Assembly: GCF_016902345.1 (NCBI RefSeq)
Contig: NZ_JACJLR010000027.1
Location: 1 to 44,216 of the forward strand
Source: Mediterraneibacter glycyrrhizinilyticus
GTDB lineage: Bacteria > Bacillota > Clostridia > Lachnospirales > Lachnospiraceae
Direction of reading: 5' to 3'
Length of the DNA: 44,216 bases
Shown here: piece after piece, positions 17,307 to 26,044 of the stretch
Numbering within the stretch: position 1 is the stretch's first letter
Layout: every line of letters starts with the position of its first letter
Notes under the pieces: model-generated
Told to the model about the DNA's origin: nothing
The model's input: only the letters and a program-made list of their open reading frames with translations
The model's database searches: none
Made by a program: the position numbers and the translations under genes

Positions 17307-18244
17307 TCGATGCAGACAACGTTTCCGCAAAATATATCAAGCCGATACTGGATGAATTGTCCAAATACGGGAATGTGACTTATAAGAGGATCTACGGAGA
17401 CTGGACAAAGACCAACAATGCAAGCTGGAAGGAAGAGCTGCTTCAGAACTCGATTACACCGATCCAGCAGTTCAGCTATACGCACGGAAAGAATGCGACA
17501 GACTCTGCCATGATCATTGACGCAATGGACATGTTGTACACAAGTGAGCTGGAAGGTTTCTGTCTGGTCTCCAGTGACAGTGATTTTACAAAACTTGCCA
17601 GCAGACTCAGGGAGAGCGGAAAGACGGTCATCGGGATGGGAGAGGATAAAACGCCGTCTCCATTCCGAAAAGCATGTGATATATTTACTGTGCTTGAACT
17701 TCTTTTGGAAGACAATACGATGGAAAAGGAGGAACATCCGATTTCAGCTCATTCCCATGGAAGAGATGCAAAGAAGGAGACTGCGGCGACGCGGGATCAG
17801 ATTGAGGAAGCGGTGGTAAAGATCATTACAGAGAACCAGAATGACGACAGGGAGACGGGGCTCGGCGAGGTTGGAAGCCGTCTGGTCAAGCTTTATCCGG
17901 ACTTTGACGTCAGAAGATACGGGTACAGTCTGCTCTCAAAATTTCTGGAGACCTTTCCGAAATTAAAGCTGATCCAGGAGGGGACGAAAGTTTCAGTCAC
18001 CCTCTATGAGGACAGGAGCAAAAAAGAGATGCTGGAGGAATATATCATCCAGCAGATCCGGAGCAACGGAAGATTTGGGATTTCCCTTGGATCTCTGGGG
18101 AACCGGATCCGGATGAAATTTGGTGATTTTAAGGTGAGAGACTACGGCTTTTCTCAATTCAAACAGTATATTCAGAGTTTCCCGAATGTGGAGCTGGTCG
18201 ATGACGGAGAGCGGACGAGAGCGGTATACACCGGAGGGAAATAA
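17282..18244 (+). CDS. NYN-domain putative RNase with two OST-HTH/LOTUS domains
   Basis: A 320-aa protein. The N-terminal NYN (PIN-like) domain carries the acidic set expected of an active nuclease: DADN (D10, D12), ATDSAMIID (D74, D80) and SSDSDF (D99, D101). Two OST-HTH/LOTUS-like winged-helix repeats follow (~172-242 and ~246-317), each ending in an FP-(K/N)-(L/V)-xL motif; such domains bind RNA in other proteins. A linker of ~25 charged residues separates the halves. It overlaps the phosphoesterase by 25 bp and closes the Jet operon. A link between its nuclease and the SMC complex is inferred from gene order only. Confidence 0.86.
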   Translation: MEDRFALLIDADNVSAKYIKPILDELSKYGNVTYKRIYGDWTKTNNASWKEELLQNSITPIQQFSYTHGKNATDSAMIIDAMDMLYTSELEGFCLVSSDSDFTKLASRLRESGKTVIGMGEDKTPSPFRKACDIFTVLELLLEDNTMEKEEHPISAHSHGRDAKKETAATRDQIEEAVVKIITENQNDDRETGLGEVGSRLVKLYPDFDVRRYGYSLLSKFLETFPKLKLIQEGTKVSVTLYEDRSKKEMLEEYIIQQIRSNGRFGISLGSLGNRIRMKFGDFKVRDYGFSQFKQYIQSFPNVELVDDGERTRAVYTGGK

Positions 18245-18314
18245 AGGATTTCAGTGCGGCTTTGGGAATCGCGCGGGCTGAACTGTCATTATATATGGTA
18301 TGAGATTGAGCGGG

Positions 18315-18362
18315 AGCTGCTGAAAGACAGGAAATCATTTTCTGTTTTCAGCAGTTTTTTCT
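18315..18362 (+). terminator. Terminator of the Jet-YfcE-NYN operon
   Basis: CTGCTGAAA-g-ACAG pairs with CTGT-t-TTCAGCAG around an ~11-nt loop and is followed by TTTTTT. It lies ~70 bp after the NYN stop. Confidence 0.85.
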
Positions 18363-18426
18363 GTTTTATGATCAATTTGTCGGAAAAAAGAAGATCTGAT
18401 GTAAAATTTTTGTAAATTCATCTGTC

Positions 18427-18455
18427 TTGTCACATGTAAATTACAGTGGTATACT
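18427..18455 (+). promoter_or_regulatory. nadABC promoter with internal operator-like palindrome
   Basis: -35 TTGTCA (18427-18432) and -10 TATACT (18450-18455) with a 17-bp spacer. Within the spacer, 18435-18445 reads TGTAAATTACA, a perfect 5-bp inverted repeat around one base. A repressor bound there would block the promoter; NiaR encoded downstream is the obvious candidate, but this is inference. Confidence 0.65.
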
Positions 18456-18538
18456 TACCGGGAAAAAGAACTGCGCGGAAGATGGCAGGAGAAAAATGCC
18501 TGTAACGGCAGAAGAAAACCGGAGGAAGAGGTATTGTG

Positions 18539-19441
18539 ATGACAGTCAGAGAAGAAATCGAACAATTAAAAAAGGAAAAGAATGCTGTGATCCTTGCGCA
18601 TTACTATGTAAGGCCTGAGGTACAGGAACTGGCAGATTATATAGGAGATTCGTTTTATCTGAGCAAGGTGGCGGTGGGACTGGGAGAGCAGACCATCGTA
18701 TTCTGTGGAGTCTCATTTATGGGGGAGAGCGCAAAGATACTGAATCCGGAGAAAACAGTCCTGATGCCGGATGCCGCGGCGGACTGTGCAATGGCTCATA
18801 TGGCGGATGCAGAGACCATACGACAGATGAGGGAGCGTTATGAAGATCTGGCGGTCGTGTGTTATATCAATTCAACTGCAGAACTGAAAAGGCATTCCGA
18901 TGTGTGTGTGACCTCGGCAAATGCGGTAAACATCGTGCGGGCTCTGCCGAACCGGAATATCTTTTTTATCCCGGACCGGCATCTGGCGCATTATGTGGCA
19001 GGGCAGGTGCCGGAGAAGAATTTTGTATATAACGATGGCTTCTGCCCAATCCATGCGCAGATCAGGAGCGATGAGATCCGGAGGAAAAAGGAAGCCCATC
19101 CGCAGGTGCTGGTGCTGGTGCATCCGGAGTGCCCGGATACGGTTGCTGCGATGGCGGACTATACTGGGAGCACATCGGGGATTATCGGTTTTGCAGAGAA
19201 GAGCAGCGCGAAAGAATTTATTATCTGTACGGAAGTCGGCGTGGAGTATGAACTTATGAAACGCTGCCCGGAAAAGAGGTTTTACTTTACTGAGACAGTA
19301 CCTGTCTGTCAGGATATGAAGCGCATTACACCGGAAAAAATCCTGCATGTGCTGAAAACGGGGGAGAACGAGGTTATCCTGGATGAGGGACTTCGGACAG
19401 AATCAAAGCGTCCTCTGGAGAGGATGCTCGCTCTCGGATGA
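18539..19441 (+). CDS. nadA: Quinolinate synthase
   Basis: Condenses iminoaspartate with dihydroxyacetone phosphate to quinolinate, the second step of de novo NAD synthesis; contains a [4Fe-4S] cluster. The expected features are present: VILAHYYVRPEVQELADYIGDS near the N-terminus, and the cluster cysteines in DAAADCAMA, NDGFCPIHAQ and VPVCQDMK. Start: ATG at 18539, 7 nt after AGAGG; an adjacent in-frame GTG at 18536 is possible. A 115-bp gap to nadB contains no convincing gene. Confidence 0.95.
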   Translation: MTVREEIEQLKKEKNAVILAHYYVRPEVQELADYIGDSFYLSKVAVGLGEQTIVFCGVSFMGESAKILNPEKTVLMPDAAADCAMAHMADAETIRQMRERYEDLAVVCYINSTAELKRHSDVCVTSANAVNIVRALPNRNIFFIPDRHLAHYVAGQVPEKNFVYNDGFCPIHAQIRSDEIRRKKEAHPQVLVLVHPECPDTVAAMADYTGSTSGIIGFAEKSSAKEFIICTEVGVEYELMKRCPEKRFYFTETVPVCQDMKRITPEKILHVLKTGENEVILDEGLRTESKRPLERMLALG

Positions 19442-19556
19442 GTCGAAAGACTACGGGAAGAGCCTGTGGGAGAGACTGAGCAGAATCAACATGGAACATA
19501 TGGTGAAACAAAAGAGCAGAGCTCTGAAATTGAAAGAGAAAAGAGGTTAAAAGACA

Positions 19557-20780
19557 ATGGGAATGAAGGCAGATGTGGTGATCGTGGGGACCGGGGCGGC
19601 AGGGCTGTTCAATGCTCTGAACCTGCCGCGGAACAGAAAGATCATCATGATCACAAAGGCGGATCTGGAGAGCAGCGATTCTTTTCTGGCACAGGGCGGA
19701 ATCTGCGTGCTGAGAAATGAAGAAGACTATGACAGCTATTTTGAAGATACTATGAGAGCAGGCCATTACGAAAATCGGAAAGAGTCAGTTGACATCATGA
19801 TCCGGAGTTCTCAGGACATCATCCATGACCTGATCGGTTACGGCGTGGAGTTTCAGAAAGCGGAGACGGACGGGGAAGAGGAGCGATGCGGTGACAGAGT
19901 GCCCCTGCTGCATGGATATGCGTTTACAAGAGAGGGAGCGCATTCCAGACCAAGGATCCTTTTTCACGAGGATGTTACGGGAAAAGAGATCACCAGCAAG
20001 CTGCTGGAGCAGGTAAAACAGCTTGCCAATGTCGAGATATATGAGTATACTACGATGAAAGATATCATAGAGGAGGACGGACGGTGCGCAGGAATCCTTG
20101 CAGAAGACGCTGACGGGATCGAATTCGAAATCCGGGCGGATTACACTGTTTTTGCCAGCGGCGGTATCGGCGGGAGATATAAACATTCCACTAATTTCCC
20201 GCATCTTACGGGGGATGCCATTGAAATCTCCAAAAAGCACGGGATCCGTCTGGAACATCTGGATTATGTGCAGATCCATCCGACCACGCTGTACTCTGAG
20301 AAGCCGGGGCGCAGATTTCTGATCTCAGAGTCCGTGAGAGGAGAGGGCGCCGTGCTTCTGAACAAGGACGGAAAACGCTTTGTCAATGAACTTCTGCCCA
20401 GGGATGTGGTGACCAAAGCGATCCGGGAACAGATGGAGAAGGACGGTACCGACCATGTGTGGCTGTCCATGAAGAACATAGATAAAGAGACGATCCTGAA
20501 GCACTTTCCGAATATCTATGAACACTGCCTGGAGGAAGGCTACGATGTGACAAAGGAAAGCATCCCGGTGGTCCCGGCGCAGCACTATTTTATGGGCGGG
20601 ATCTGGGTGGATTCTGACAGCCGGACTTCGATGGAAAATCTGTTTGCAGTGGGCGAGACAAGCTGCAACGGAGTGCACGGGGCGAACCGGCTGGCCAGCA
20701 ACTCCCTTCTGGAGAGCCTTGTCTTTGCAAAGCGGGCGGCAGGAAAGATCAGAGAAAAATTCGATATAGAAAATAAATAA
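19557..20780 (+). CDS. nadB: L-aspartate oxidase
   Basis: FAD enzyme that oxidises L-aspartate to iminoaspartate, the first step of the quinolinate pathway. The dinucleotide motif VIVGTGAAGL (8-17), the SSDSFLAQGGI segment, FASGGIGG and the GEXXCNGVHGANRLASNSLLE block are all present. At 407 aa it lacks the C-terminal helical domain of the ~530-aa enzymes, as is common in Clostridia. AGAGG lies upstream of the ATG. Confidence 0.95.
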   Translation: MGMKADVVIVGTGAAGLFNALNLPRNRKIIMITKADLESSDSFLAQGGICVLRNEEDYDSYFEDTMRAGHYENRKESVDIMIRSSQDIIHDLIGYGVEFQKAETDGEEERCGDRVPLLHGYAFTREGAHSRPRILFHEDVTGKEITSKLLEQVKQLANVEIYEYTTMKDIIEEDGRCAGILAEDADGIEFEIRADYTVFASGGIGGRYKHSTNFPHLTGDAIEISKKHGIRLEHLDYVQIHPTTLYSEKPGRRFLISESVRGEGAVLLNKDGKRFVNELLPRDVVTKAIREQMEKDGTDHVWLSMKNIDKETILKHFPNIYEHCLEEGYDVTKESIPVVPAQHYFMGGIWVDSDSRTSMENLFAVGETSCNGVHGANRLASNSLLESLVFAKRAAGKIREKFDIENK

Positions 20781-20792
20781 GGAGACAAAGAA

Positions 20793-21647
20793 ATGAATAA
20801 GATTACAATGACGTTACAAAGTGACCACTTAATCCTGGAGGCTCTCAAAGAAGATATCTCCAGTGAAGATGTGAGCACCAATGCGGTGATGAAAGAAGCT
20901 GTGAAAGGCGAAGTGGAACTGATCTGCAAACAGGATGGGATCGTGGCAGGGCTGGATGTGTACCGGAGAGTTTTCGAACTTCTGGATGAAAAGACAGAGG
21001 CAGAATTTTACTGTCAGGATGGAGATGAGGTGAAGGCGGGACAGCTCATGGGAAAGGTGACAGGAGATATCCGTGTGCTTCTCTCCGGTGAGAGGGTCGC
21101 ACTGAATTACCTGCAGAGGATGAGCGGGATCGCCACATATACTCACTCTGTGGCGGAACTGCTCAGAGGGACAAAGACAAAGCTTCTTGACACCCGGAAG
21201 ACGACCCCGAATATGCGGATTTTCGAAAAATATGCTGTGCGGGTGGGAGGCGGATATAATCACCGCTACAATCTTTCCGACGGAGTGCTGCTCAAGGACA
21301 ACCATATCGGGGCAGCGGGAAGCGTAACAAAGGCGATCAAGATGGCAAAAGAATATGCGCCGTTTGTGAGGAAGATAGAGATTGAAGTGGAAAACCTGGA
21401 CATGGTCAGGGAAGCGGTTGAAGCCGGTGCTGACATCATTATGCTGGACAATATGTCTCCCGGGGAGATGAGGAAGGCTGTGGAGATCATCGACGGCCGG
21501 GCTGAGACAGAATGTTCCGGCAATGTGACAAAGGAAAACATCAGCCGTCTGACTGAGATCGGAGTAGATTATATTTCCAGCGGAGCGCTGACACATTCTG
21601 CACCGATACTTGACATTTCCATGAAAAACCTTCATGCTATAGAATAA
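20793..21647 (+). CDS. nadC: Nicotinate-nucleotide pyrophosphorylase (carboxylating)
   Basis: Quinolinate phosphoribosyltransferase, converting quinolinate and PRPP to nicotinate mononucleotide. Diagnostic motifs: LNYLQRMSGIAT, LLDTRKTTPNMRIFEKYAVRVGGGYNHRYNLSDGVLLKDNHI, IEIEVENLD and IMLDNMSP. Length 284 aa is normal. It follows nadB by 12 bp with an AAGGAG site, completing the pathway in one operon. Confidence 0.96.
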   Translation: MNKITMTLQSDHLILEALKEDISSEDVSTNAVMKEAVKGEVELICKQDGIVAGLDVYRRVFELLDEKTEAEFYCQDGDEVKAGQLMGKVTGDIRVLLSGERVALNYLQRMSGIATYTHSVAELLRGTKTKLLDTRKTTPNMRIFEKYAVRVGGGYNHRYNLSDGVLLKDNHIGAAGSVTKAIKMAKEYAPFVRKIEIEVENLDMVREAVEAGADIIMLDNMSPGEMRKAVEIIDGRAETECSGNVTKENISRLTEIGVDYISSGALTHSAPILDISMKNLHAIE

Positions 21648-21674
21648 GTAAGTCGAGAGAAAGGATGAGACGGG

Positions 21675-22193
21675 ATGACCGGATCAGAGAGAAGAGAAGC
21701 TATCGTCAGCAGGATAAAGGACAGCGCGGCGCCGGTATCAGGAACAGCGCTTGCGGCCTCCTTCGGCGTGAGCCGCCAGGTGATCGTGCAGGATATTGCC
21801 TTGATCCGTGCGGCGGGATATGAGATACTGTCCACGAACAGAGGGTATGTCCTGAACGAGCCGGCTTCAGTCAGCCGTACGTTCAAGGTGAAGCACACCG
21901 ACGACCAGCTGGAAGAAGAACTTTATTCTATTGTGGATCTGGGCGGATGTGTGCGGAATGTCATGGTCAATCATAAGGTATATGGTCATATGGAAGCTCC
22001 TCTGAATATTACTTCCCGGAGGAAAGCGGCTGAGTTTATCGAAGATATCCGGAGAGGAAAATCCAGCCCGCTCAAAAATATTACTTCTGATTATCATTAC
22101 CATGTGGTTGAGGCAGACAGCGAGGAGACTCTGGATCTGATCAGCGATATGCTGGAAGCCAAGGGGTTTTTGATCAAAAAAGATCAGGTATAA
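21675..22193 (+). CDS. nadR: NiaR/NadR-type transcriptional repressor of NAD synthesis
   Basis: A 172-aa protein with an N-terminal HTH_11 winged helix (residues ~1-60, including AASFGVSRQVIVQDIALIRAAGY) and a C-terminal 3H domain. The 3H histidines are visible in MVNHKVYGHM and SDYHYHV. NiaR proteins bind nicotinate and repress NAD genes in Firmicutes. Being encoded last in the nadABC operon suggests autoregulation through the palindrome in the promoter. Confidence 0.9.
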   Translation: MTGSERREAIVSRIKDSAAPVSGTALAASFGVSRQVIVQDIALIRAAGYEILSTNRGYVLNEPASVSRTFKVKHTDDQLEEELYSIVDLGGCVRNVMVNHKVYGHMEAPLNITSRRKAAEFIEDIRRGKSSPLKNITSDYHYHVVEADSEETLDLISDMLEAKGFLIKKDQV

Positions 22194-22221
22194 AGAGCAG
22201 AAGAGAAGAAAAAGACAGAGC

Positions 22222-22272
22222 GACCGGACTGGCAGCAGGTCACCCGCAGAGGGTGCGGCTGACAGTCCGGTC
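22222..22272 (+). terminator. Large hairpin at the end of the nad operon
   Basis: GACCGGACTG-g-CAGC pairs with GCTG-a-CAGTCCGGTC (14 of 15), and the loop contains a second stem CACCC/GGGTG. Only a short T stretch (CTTGTCG) follows, so it is an atypical terminator or an mRNA 3'-end structure. Confidence 0.55.
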
Positions 22273-22294
22273 TTGTCGTAAGGGTGCTTATGTC

Positions 22295-22323
22295 TTGCTT
22301 TGCACGGAGTTTTGCTTTACAAT
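22295..22323 (+). promoter_or_regulatory. Possible promoter for the methyltransferase gene
   Basis: -35-like TTGCTT (22295-22300) and -10 TACAAT (22318-22323) with 17-bp spacing, 41 bp before the ATG. The -35 is weak. Confidence 0.4.
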
Positions 22324-22364
22324 TAAGACGAAAATCAGAAAAGCAGCAAGAGGTGTTTATTTAT

Positions 22365-23399
22365 ATGGAAGAAATCCGTAACGTGCTGAAAAGTGCACTG
22401 AATATAGAATTTATACGCGGGACTATAAGCGGGCCGAGAAAAAAAGAGGGGATAAGAAAAGTAAAGGTGCGTCCCCTGGAAAAAAAGGGCGATCTTTATT
22501 TTCAGTTTGAATCTTTTACAAAGACTCAGGCATTTCATGAAAATCTTGCTCCGGAAGCTGCGGAAGAGAAAGCAGCACTGTATATGGAAGAGTTCAGGCA
22601 GATGCAGATTGAAACGGTGAGTGAAGATATTACGATACTGGTGAGTAAGAAGGGGAAAGTTACAGTCCAGAGAAAGAAGAAGAAAGAGGCGGCGCAGAAA
22701 GCGGAACTTTCCCATGACCGGAAGAAACGGTACATCCTGGAGGAAGGGATACCGGTCCCGTTCCTGAAGGACCTTGGGGTTATGACAGAGGAGGGGAGAA
22801 TCATACGGTCAAAATCTGACAAGTTCCGACAGATCAACCGGTTCCTGGAGTTTATAGAAGATATCCTGCCTCAGCTGGATCAGGGCCGCGAGCTGACGAT
22901 CCTGGATTTCGGATGCGGGAAATCGTATCTGACTTTTGCTATGTATTATTACCTGCATGAACTGAAAGAATATGACATACGGATCATAGGGCTGGATCTT
23001 AAGAAAGATGTGATCCGGCACTGCAGTGATCTTGCAGAAAAGTATGGTTACGAGAAGCTGACTTTTCTCGAAGGGGATATCGCAGATTATGACGGGGTGG
23101 ACAGAGTGGATATGGTGGTGACGCTGCACGCCTGTGATACTGCCACGGACTATGCGCTCGCAAAGGCCATTGGCTGGAATGCGAAAGTCATACTCTCTGT
23201 TCCGTGCTGCCAGCATGAATTAAATGGTCAGATGAAAAATGAGATCCTGTCCCCGATCACGGATTACGGTCTCTTAAAAGAGAGATTTGCGGCACTGGCT
23301 ACGGACGGGCTTCGGGCCAAATATCTGGAGCGGGAGGGATATGCGACCCAGGTCCTGGAGTTTATTGATATGGAGCATACACCGAAAATATACTTTTGA
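22365..23399 (+). CDS. Class I SAM-dependent methyltransferase
   Basis: A 344-aa protein. The N-terminal ~100 residues are basic and may bind RNA; residues ~140-175 precede a Rossmann methyltransferase core with motif I LDFGCGKSYL (180-189) and a LHACDTATD motif typical of the PF13679-type methyltransferases. The SVPCCQHEL segment further on is conserved in that group. The substrate is unknown. The ATG at 22365 (AGAGGTG upstream) is preferred to an in-frame upstream start at 22284 that overlaps the promoter region. Confidence 0.82.
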   Translation: MEEIRNVLKSALNIEFIRGTISGPRKKEGIRKVKVRPLEKKGDLYFQFESFTKTQAFHENLAPEAAEEKAALYMEEFRQMQIETVSEDITILVSKKGKVTVQRKKKKEAAQKAELSHDRKKRYILEEGIPVPFLKDLGVMTEEGRIIRSKSDKFRQINRFLEFIEDILPQLDQGRELTILDFGCGKSYLTFAMYYYLHELKEYDIRIIGLDLKKDVIRHCSDLAEKYGYEKLTFLEGDIADYDGVDRVDMVVTLHACDTATDYALAKAIGWNAKVILSVPCCQHELNGQMKNEILSPITDYGLLKERFAALATDGLRAKYLEREGYATQVLEFIDMEHTPKIYF

Positions 23400-23404
23400 G
23401 AGGA

Positions 23405-23524
23405 GTGAAGACGGACAATAGAAATGAAAAAGTTGATCTGGAAATAGAAAAATTTGAGGGAGCTCTGGGAGTACGGCCAACGCTGGGGAAACTTCTGAAA
23501 GAGAAAGAGGAGAAGGATAAATAA
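23405..23524 (+). CDS. Possible small protein of 39 aa
   Basis: A GTG-initiated frame encodes a very charged peptide (start VKTDNRNEKVDLE, end KEKEEKDK) and stops in a TAATG overlap with the next gene, a pattern typical of translational coupling. It begins 6 bp after the methyltransferase stop. The ribosome site is unclear: AGAGGA abuts the GTG, and an in-frame TTG at 23396 is another option. No family is recognised. Confidence 0.35.
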   Translation: MKTDNRNEKVDLEIEKFEGALGVRPTLGKLLKEKEEKDK

Positions 23525-25965
23525 TGAAAAGAAGGGTAATCAAAGGAGTTATACTTGGGGTCATATTTATTATAGCCCTTATTGTCAGCAGTCTTGTCCT
23601 GAACAGAGGGGCAGAGGATGAGATCGTGGATATCGGAGCGGCGTCCCTGCCGAGAGTATCTTTTCTCGTAGATGACAGAGAAGTGAACATTCTGTTCGGA
23701 TATGTGAATGAGATGGACATCACGGCGATGCGGGATACGATCACTCCGCTGGAGGAAAACGGCACATTACAGATGAACCTGAAGGCGGGCGGACAGGAAG
23801 TCAGCCGGATCCAGTATGAAGTATATTCCCTGAATGGAGAAGAGACGTATAAGACGGGCGAAGTGGAGGAGATCACCGCGGATACGCCGATGGTACTAGA
23901 GCTGGGCGACGCACTGTCAGATTCTGTGCAGGAGGCGGTGCTCCGTGTGATCCTGACATCAGGCGAAAAGACGATCAGTTATTATACAAGGATTGAGATG
24001 CCTGATGAGATCACCGCAGCGGAGTGCCTTACATTCGCGCAGGATTTTCACACGAAGGCGATCGAGAAGAGTGCAGCGGAGGAGCTGAGCACTTATCTGG
24101 AGCCCGGAGAAGAAAGTGACAACACCACATACCAGACCGTAAATATCCACTCGGACATCACGCATATCCAGTGGGGAGAGCTGAATCCCGAAGTGATTGG
24201 GGACGTGAGCTGGAGCATTAAGGAGAGCAACAGCGTGTACACATCTCTTCTGGCGAAATACCAGGTGAACTGCGAGGATGATAACGGGCAGCTTCAGACT
24301 TATAACATCAAAGAGTTTTTCCGGGTCAGGCTGAGCGGAGAAACGATCTATCTTCTGGATTATAACCGGGATATGCAGCAGGTGTTCAATGCAAATCTTC
24401 AGGCGGTGGATGAGAACGGGATCCGGTTCGGGATCGCATCCGGAGATATCCAGTATGTGACGAATGAGGACGACACGGTCACAGCGTTTGTACAGGAGAG
24501 GGATCTCTGGCTCTATAATAAAAATACGGATGAGCTTTTGAGAGTCTTCAGCTTTGCGAATCAGGAGGGCAGCGATGAGCGCAGCCGCAACGACCAGCAT
24601 GCAGTGAGGATCATCAGTCTGGAGGATGACGGAAGTATGGCGTTTGCGGTCTATGGATATATGAACCGCGGAAACCATGAAGGAGAAGTGGGCGTCGGAA
24701 TCTATTATTTTGATGTTGACAGAAATGCGATAGAAGAAAAGGCATTCATCCCAAGCACCAAGTCCTTTGCCATCGCTGAGGATGAACTGGGAAAAATGGT
24801 GTATTATAATCACGGGAAAGAAATGCTCTATGTCCTTGCAGAGGGAACGCTGTATCAGATCAATCTGGAGAATGATGAGCAGACGATCCTTGCTGAGGAA
24901 CTGGAAGAGGGGCAGTATGCGGTATCCGACGACGGGCATCTGATGGCATATCAGACCAATGGATCCCTTTATACTGCGACAGAGATCAGGGTGATGAACC
25001 TGACAACCGGCGATGAGTACACGATCCAGGCCTCGGGAAGCGACGGGATCCGGCCGCTGGGATTTGTGAACGGAGATTTTATCTATGGGAAGATCAATGC
25101 AGATGATGCCGGGGCAACCGCATCGGGCGAGGAGATCATGCCGATGTATGAACTGGAGATCCGCAACTCGGATAATGAGACAGCAGCATCCTATTCCTTT
25201 ACAGATAATAATATTTACACAACAGGGATCCTTGTTCAGGGGAATATGGTCACGCTGAACCGTGTGCGGAAGAGCGGAAATACGTATCAGTCCACTGAAC
25301 AGGAATTTATCACCAACAATGTGGAGCGCTCTGACAGTACGATCTCGCTTGCGACATATACCACGGAGCGGATGCAGACGCAGACAAGGCTGACCTTTGC
25401 GGAAGGACTCGAGAATACAGAGCCTCAGGTGATCACTCCGAATGAACTCGTGCTGAGTGAACCGCTGACGATCACGCTGAGCGGAAGCAGCGAGGGAGTC
25501 AAGTATTATGTGTACGGCATGGGAGAACTGGAAGGGATCTACGACAATGCCGGAAATGCGATCCAGGCGGCAGCAGATATCTCGGGAGTAGTGATCTCAT
25601 CTGACCAGACATATATATGGGAGAGCGGAAACCGGGATCTTGCCTACTCGATCGAAGCAGAGCCCTTCCGGACACAGGACGGAGAAACCTCGCTTGCGGC
25701 CTGTGAGCGGTATATGGAACAGTATAATGCCCATCAGGTCGATCTGACGGGATGCACTCTGGACCAGGTGCTCTATGTGATCAACAAGGGGTGCCCGATG
25801 ATCGCCATGACAGATTCCAGCCACGCGATCCTGCTGATTGGATATACGCGGACCGACATCACCTACATTGATCCGGATACCGGAGAAGAAGAGACGGTGG
25901 GTGTGAGTGAGATGGAGGATATGGTAAGCGGAAGTGGAAATGCGTTTATCGGTTATATTCAGTAG
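23524..25965 (+). CDS. Large membrane-anchored protein with C-terminal C39-like domain, function unknown
   Basis: An 813-aa protein with a single N-terminal hydrophobic anchor (residues ~7-26) and a long extracytoplasmic part. Residues ~200-620 contain repeated short beta-type units of the VLAEGTLYQINLENDEQTILAEE kind, suggesting a beta-propeller. The C-terminal ~110 residues resemble the C39-like papain fold: SSHAILLIGY (H767) followed by YIDPDTG (D783). The canonical catalytic Cys motif (NxCGPTS) is replaced by GETSLAACER (C727), so peptidase activity is doubtful. The start overlaps the upstream small ORF; the gene ends at a strong terminator. I do not recognise a named family. Confidence 0.7.
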   Translation: MKRRVIKGVILGVIFIIALIVSSLVLNRGAEDEIVDIGAASLPRVSFLVDDREVNILFGYVNEMDITAMRDTITPLEENGTLQMNLKAGGQEVSRIQYEVYSLNGEETYKTGEVEEITADTPMVLELGDALSDSVQEAVLRVILTSGEKTISYYTRIEMPDEITAAECLTFAQDFHTKAIEKSAAEELSTYLEPGEESDNTTYQTVNIHSDITHIQWGELNPEVIGDVSWSIKESNSVYTSLLAKYQVNCEDDNGQLQTYNIKEFFRVRLSGETIYLLDYNRDMQQVFNANLQAVDENGIRFGIASGDIQYVTNEDDTVTAFVQERDLWLYNKNTDELLRVFSFANQEGSDERSRNDQHAVRIISLEDDGSMAFAVYGYMNRGNHEGEVGVGIYYFDVDRNAIEEKAFIPSTKSFAIAEDELGKMVYYNHGKEMLYVLAEGTLYQINLENDEQTILAEELEEGQYAVSDDGHLMAYQTNGSLYTATEIRVMNLTTGDEYTIQASGSDGIRPLGFVNGDFIYGKINADDAGATASGEEIMPMYELEIRNSDNETAASYSFTDNNIYTTGILVQGNMVTLNRVRKSGNTYQSTEQEFITNNVERSDSTISLATYTTERMQTQTRLTFAEGLENTEPQVITPNELVLSEPLTITLSGSSEGVKYYVYGMGELEGIYDNAGNAIQAAADISGVVISSDQTYIWESGNRDLAYSIEAEPFRTQDGETSLAACERYMEQYNAHQVDLTGCTLDQVLYVINKGCPMIAMTDSSHAILLIGYTRTDITYIDPDTGEEETVGVSEMEDMVSGSGNAFIGYIQ

Positions 25966-26044
25966 TCATTTATGACATGGGATCGATCGGGATCTTTCCC
26001 GGATAAAGAGATTAAAAAATGATGAGTAAGATGAAGTAAAAAGA

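Noticed and set aside
10681..18244. Prophage or genomic island hosting the Jet genes
   Set aside because: No integrase, tRNA-flanked repeat or transposase borders it; the neighbours spmA and nadA are housekeeping genes.
18427..18618. Leader peptide upstream of nadA
   Set aside because: The frame begins inside the promoter before the predicted transcription start.
19442..19556. A short frame (ending KQKSRALKLKEKRG) between nadA and nadB
   Set aside because: It is very short, lacks a ribosome site and resembles no known product; probably spacer with the nadB Shine-Dalgarno.
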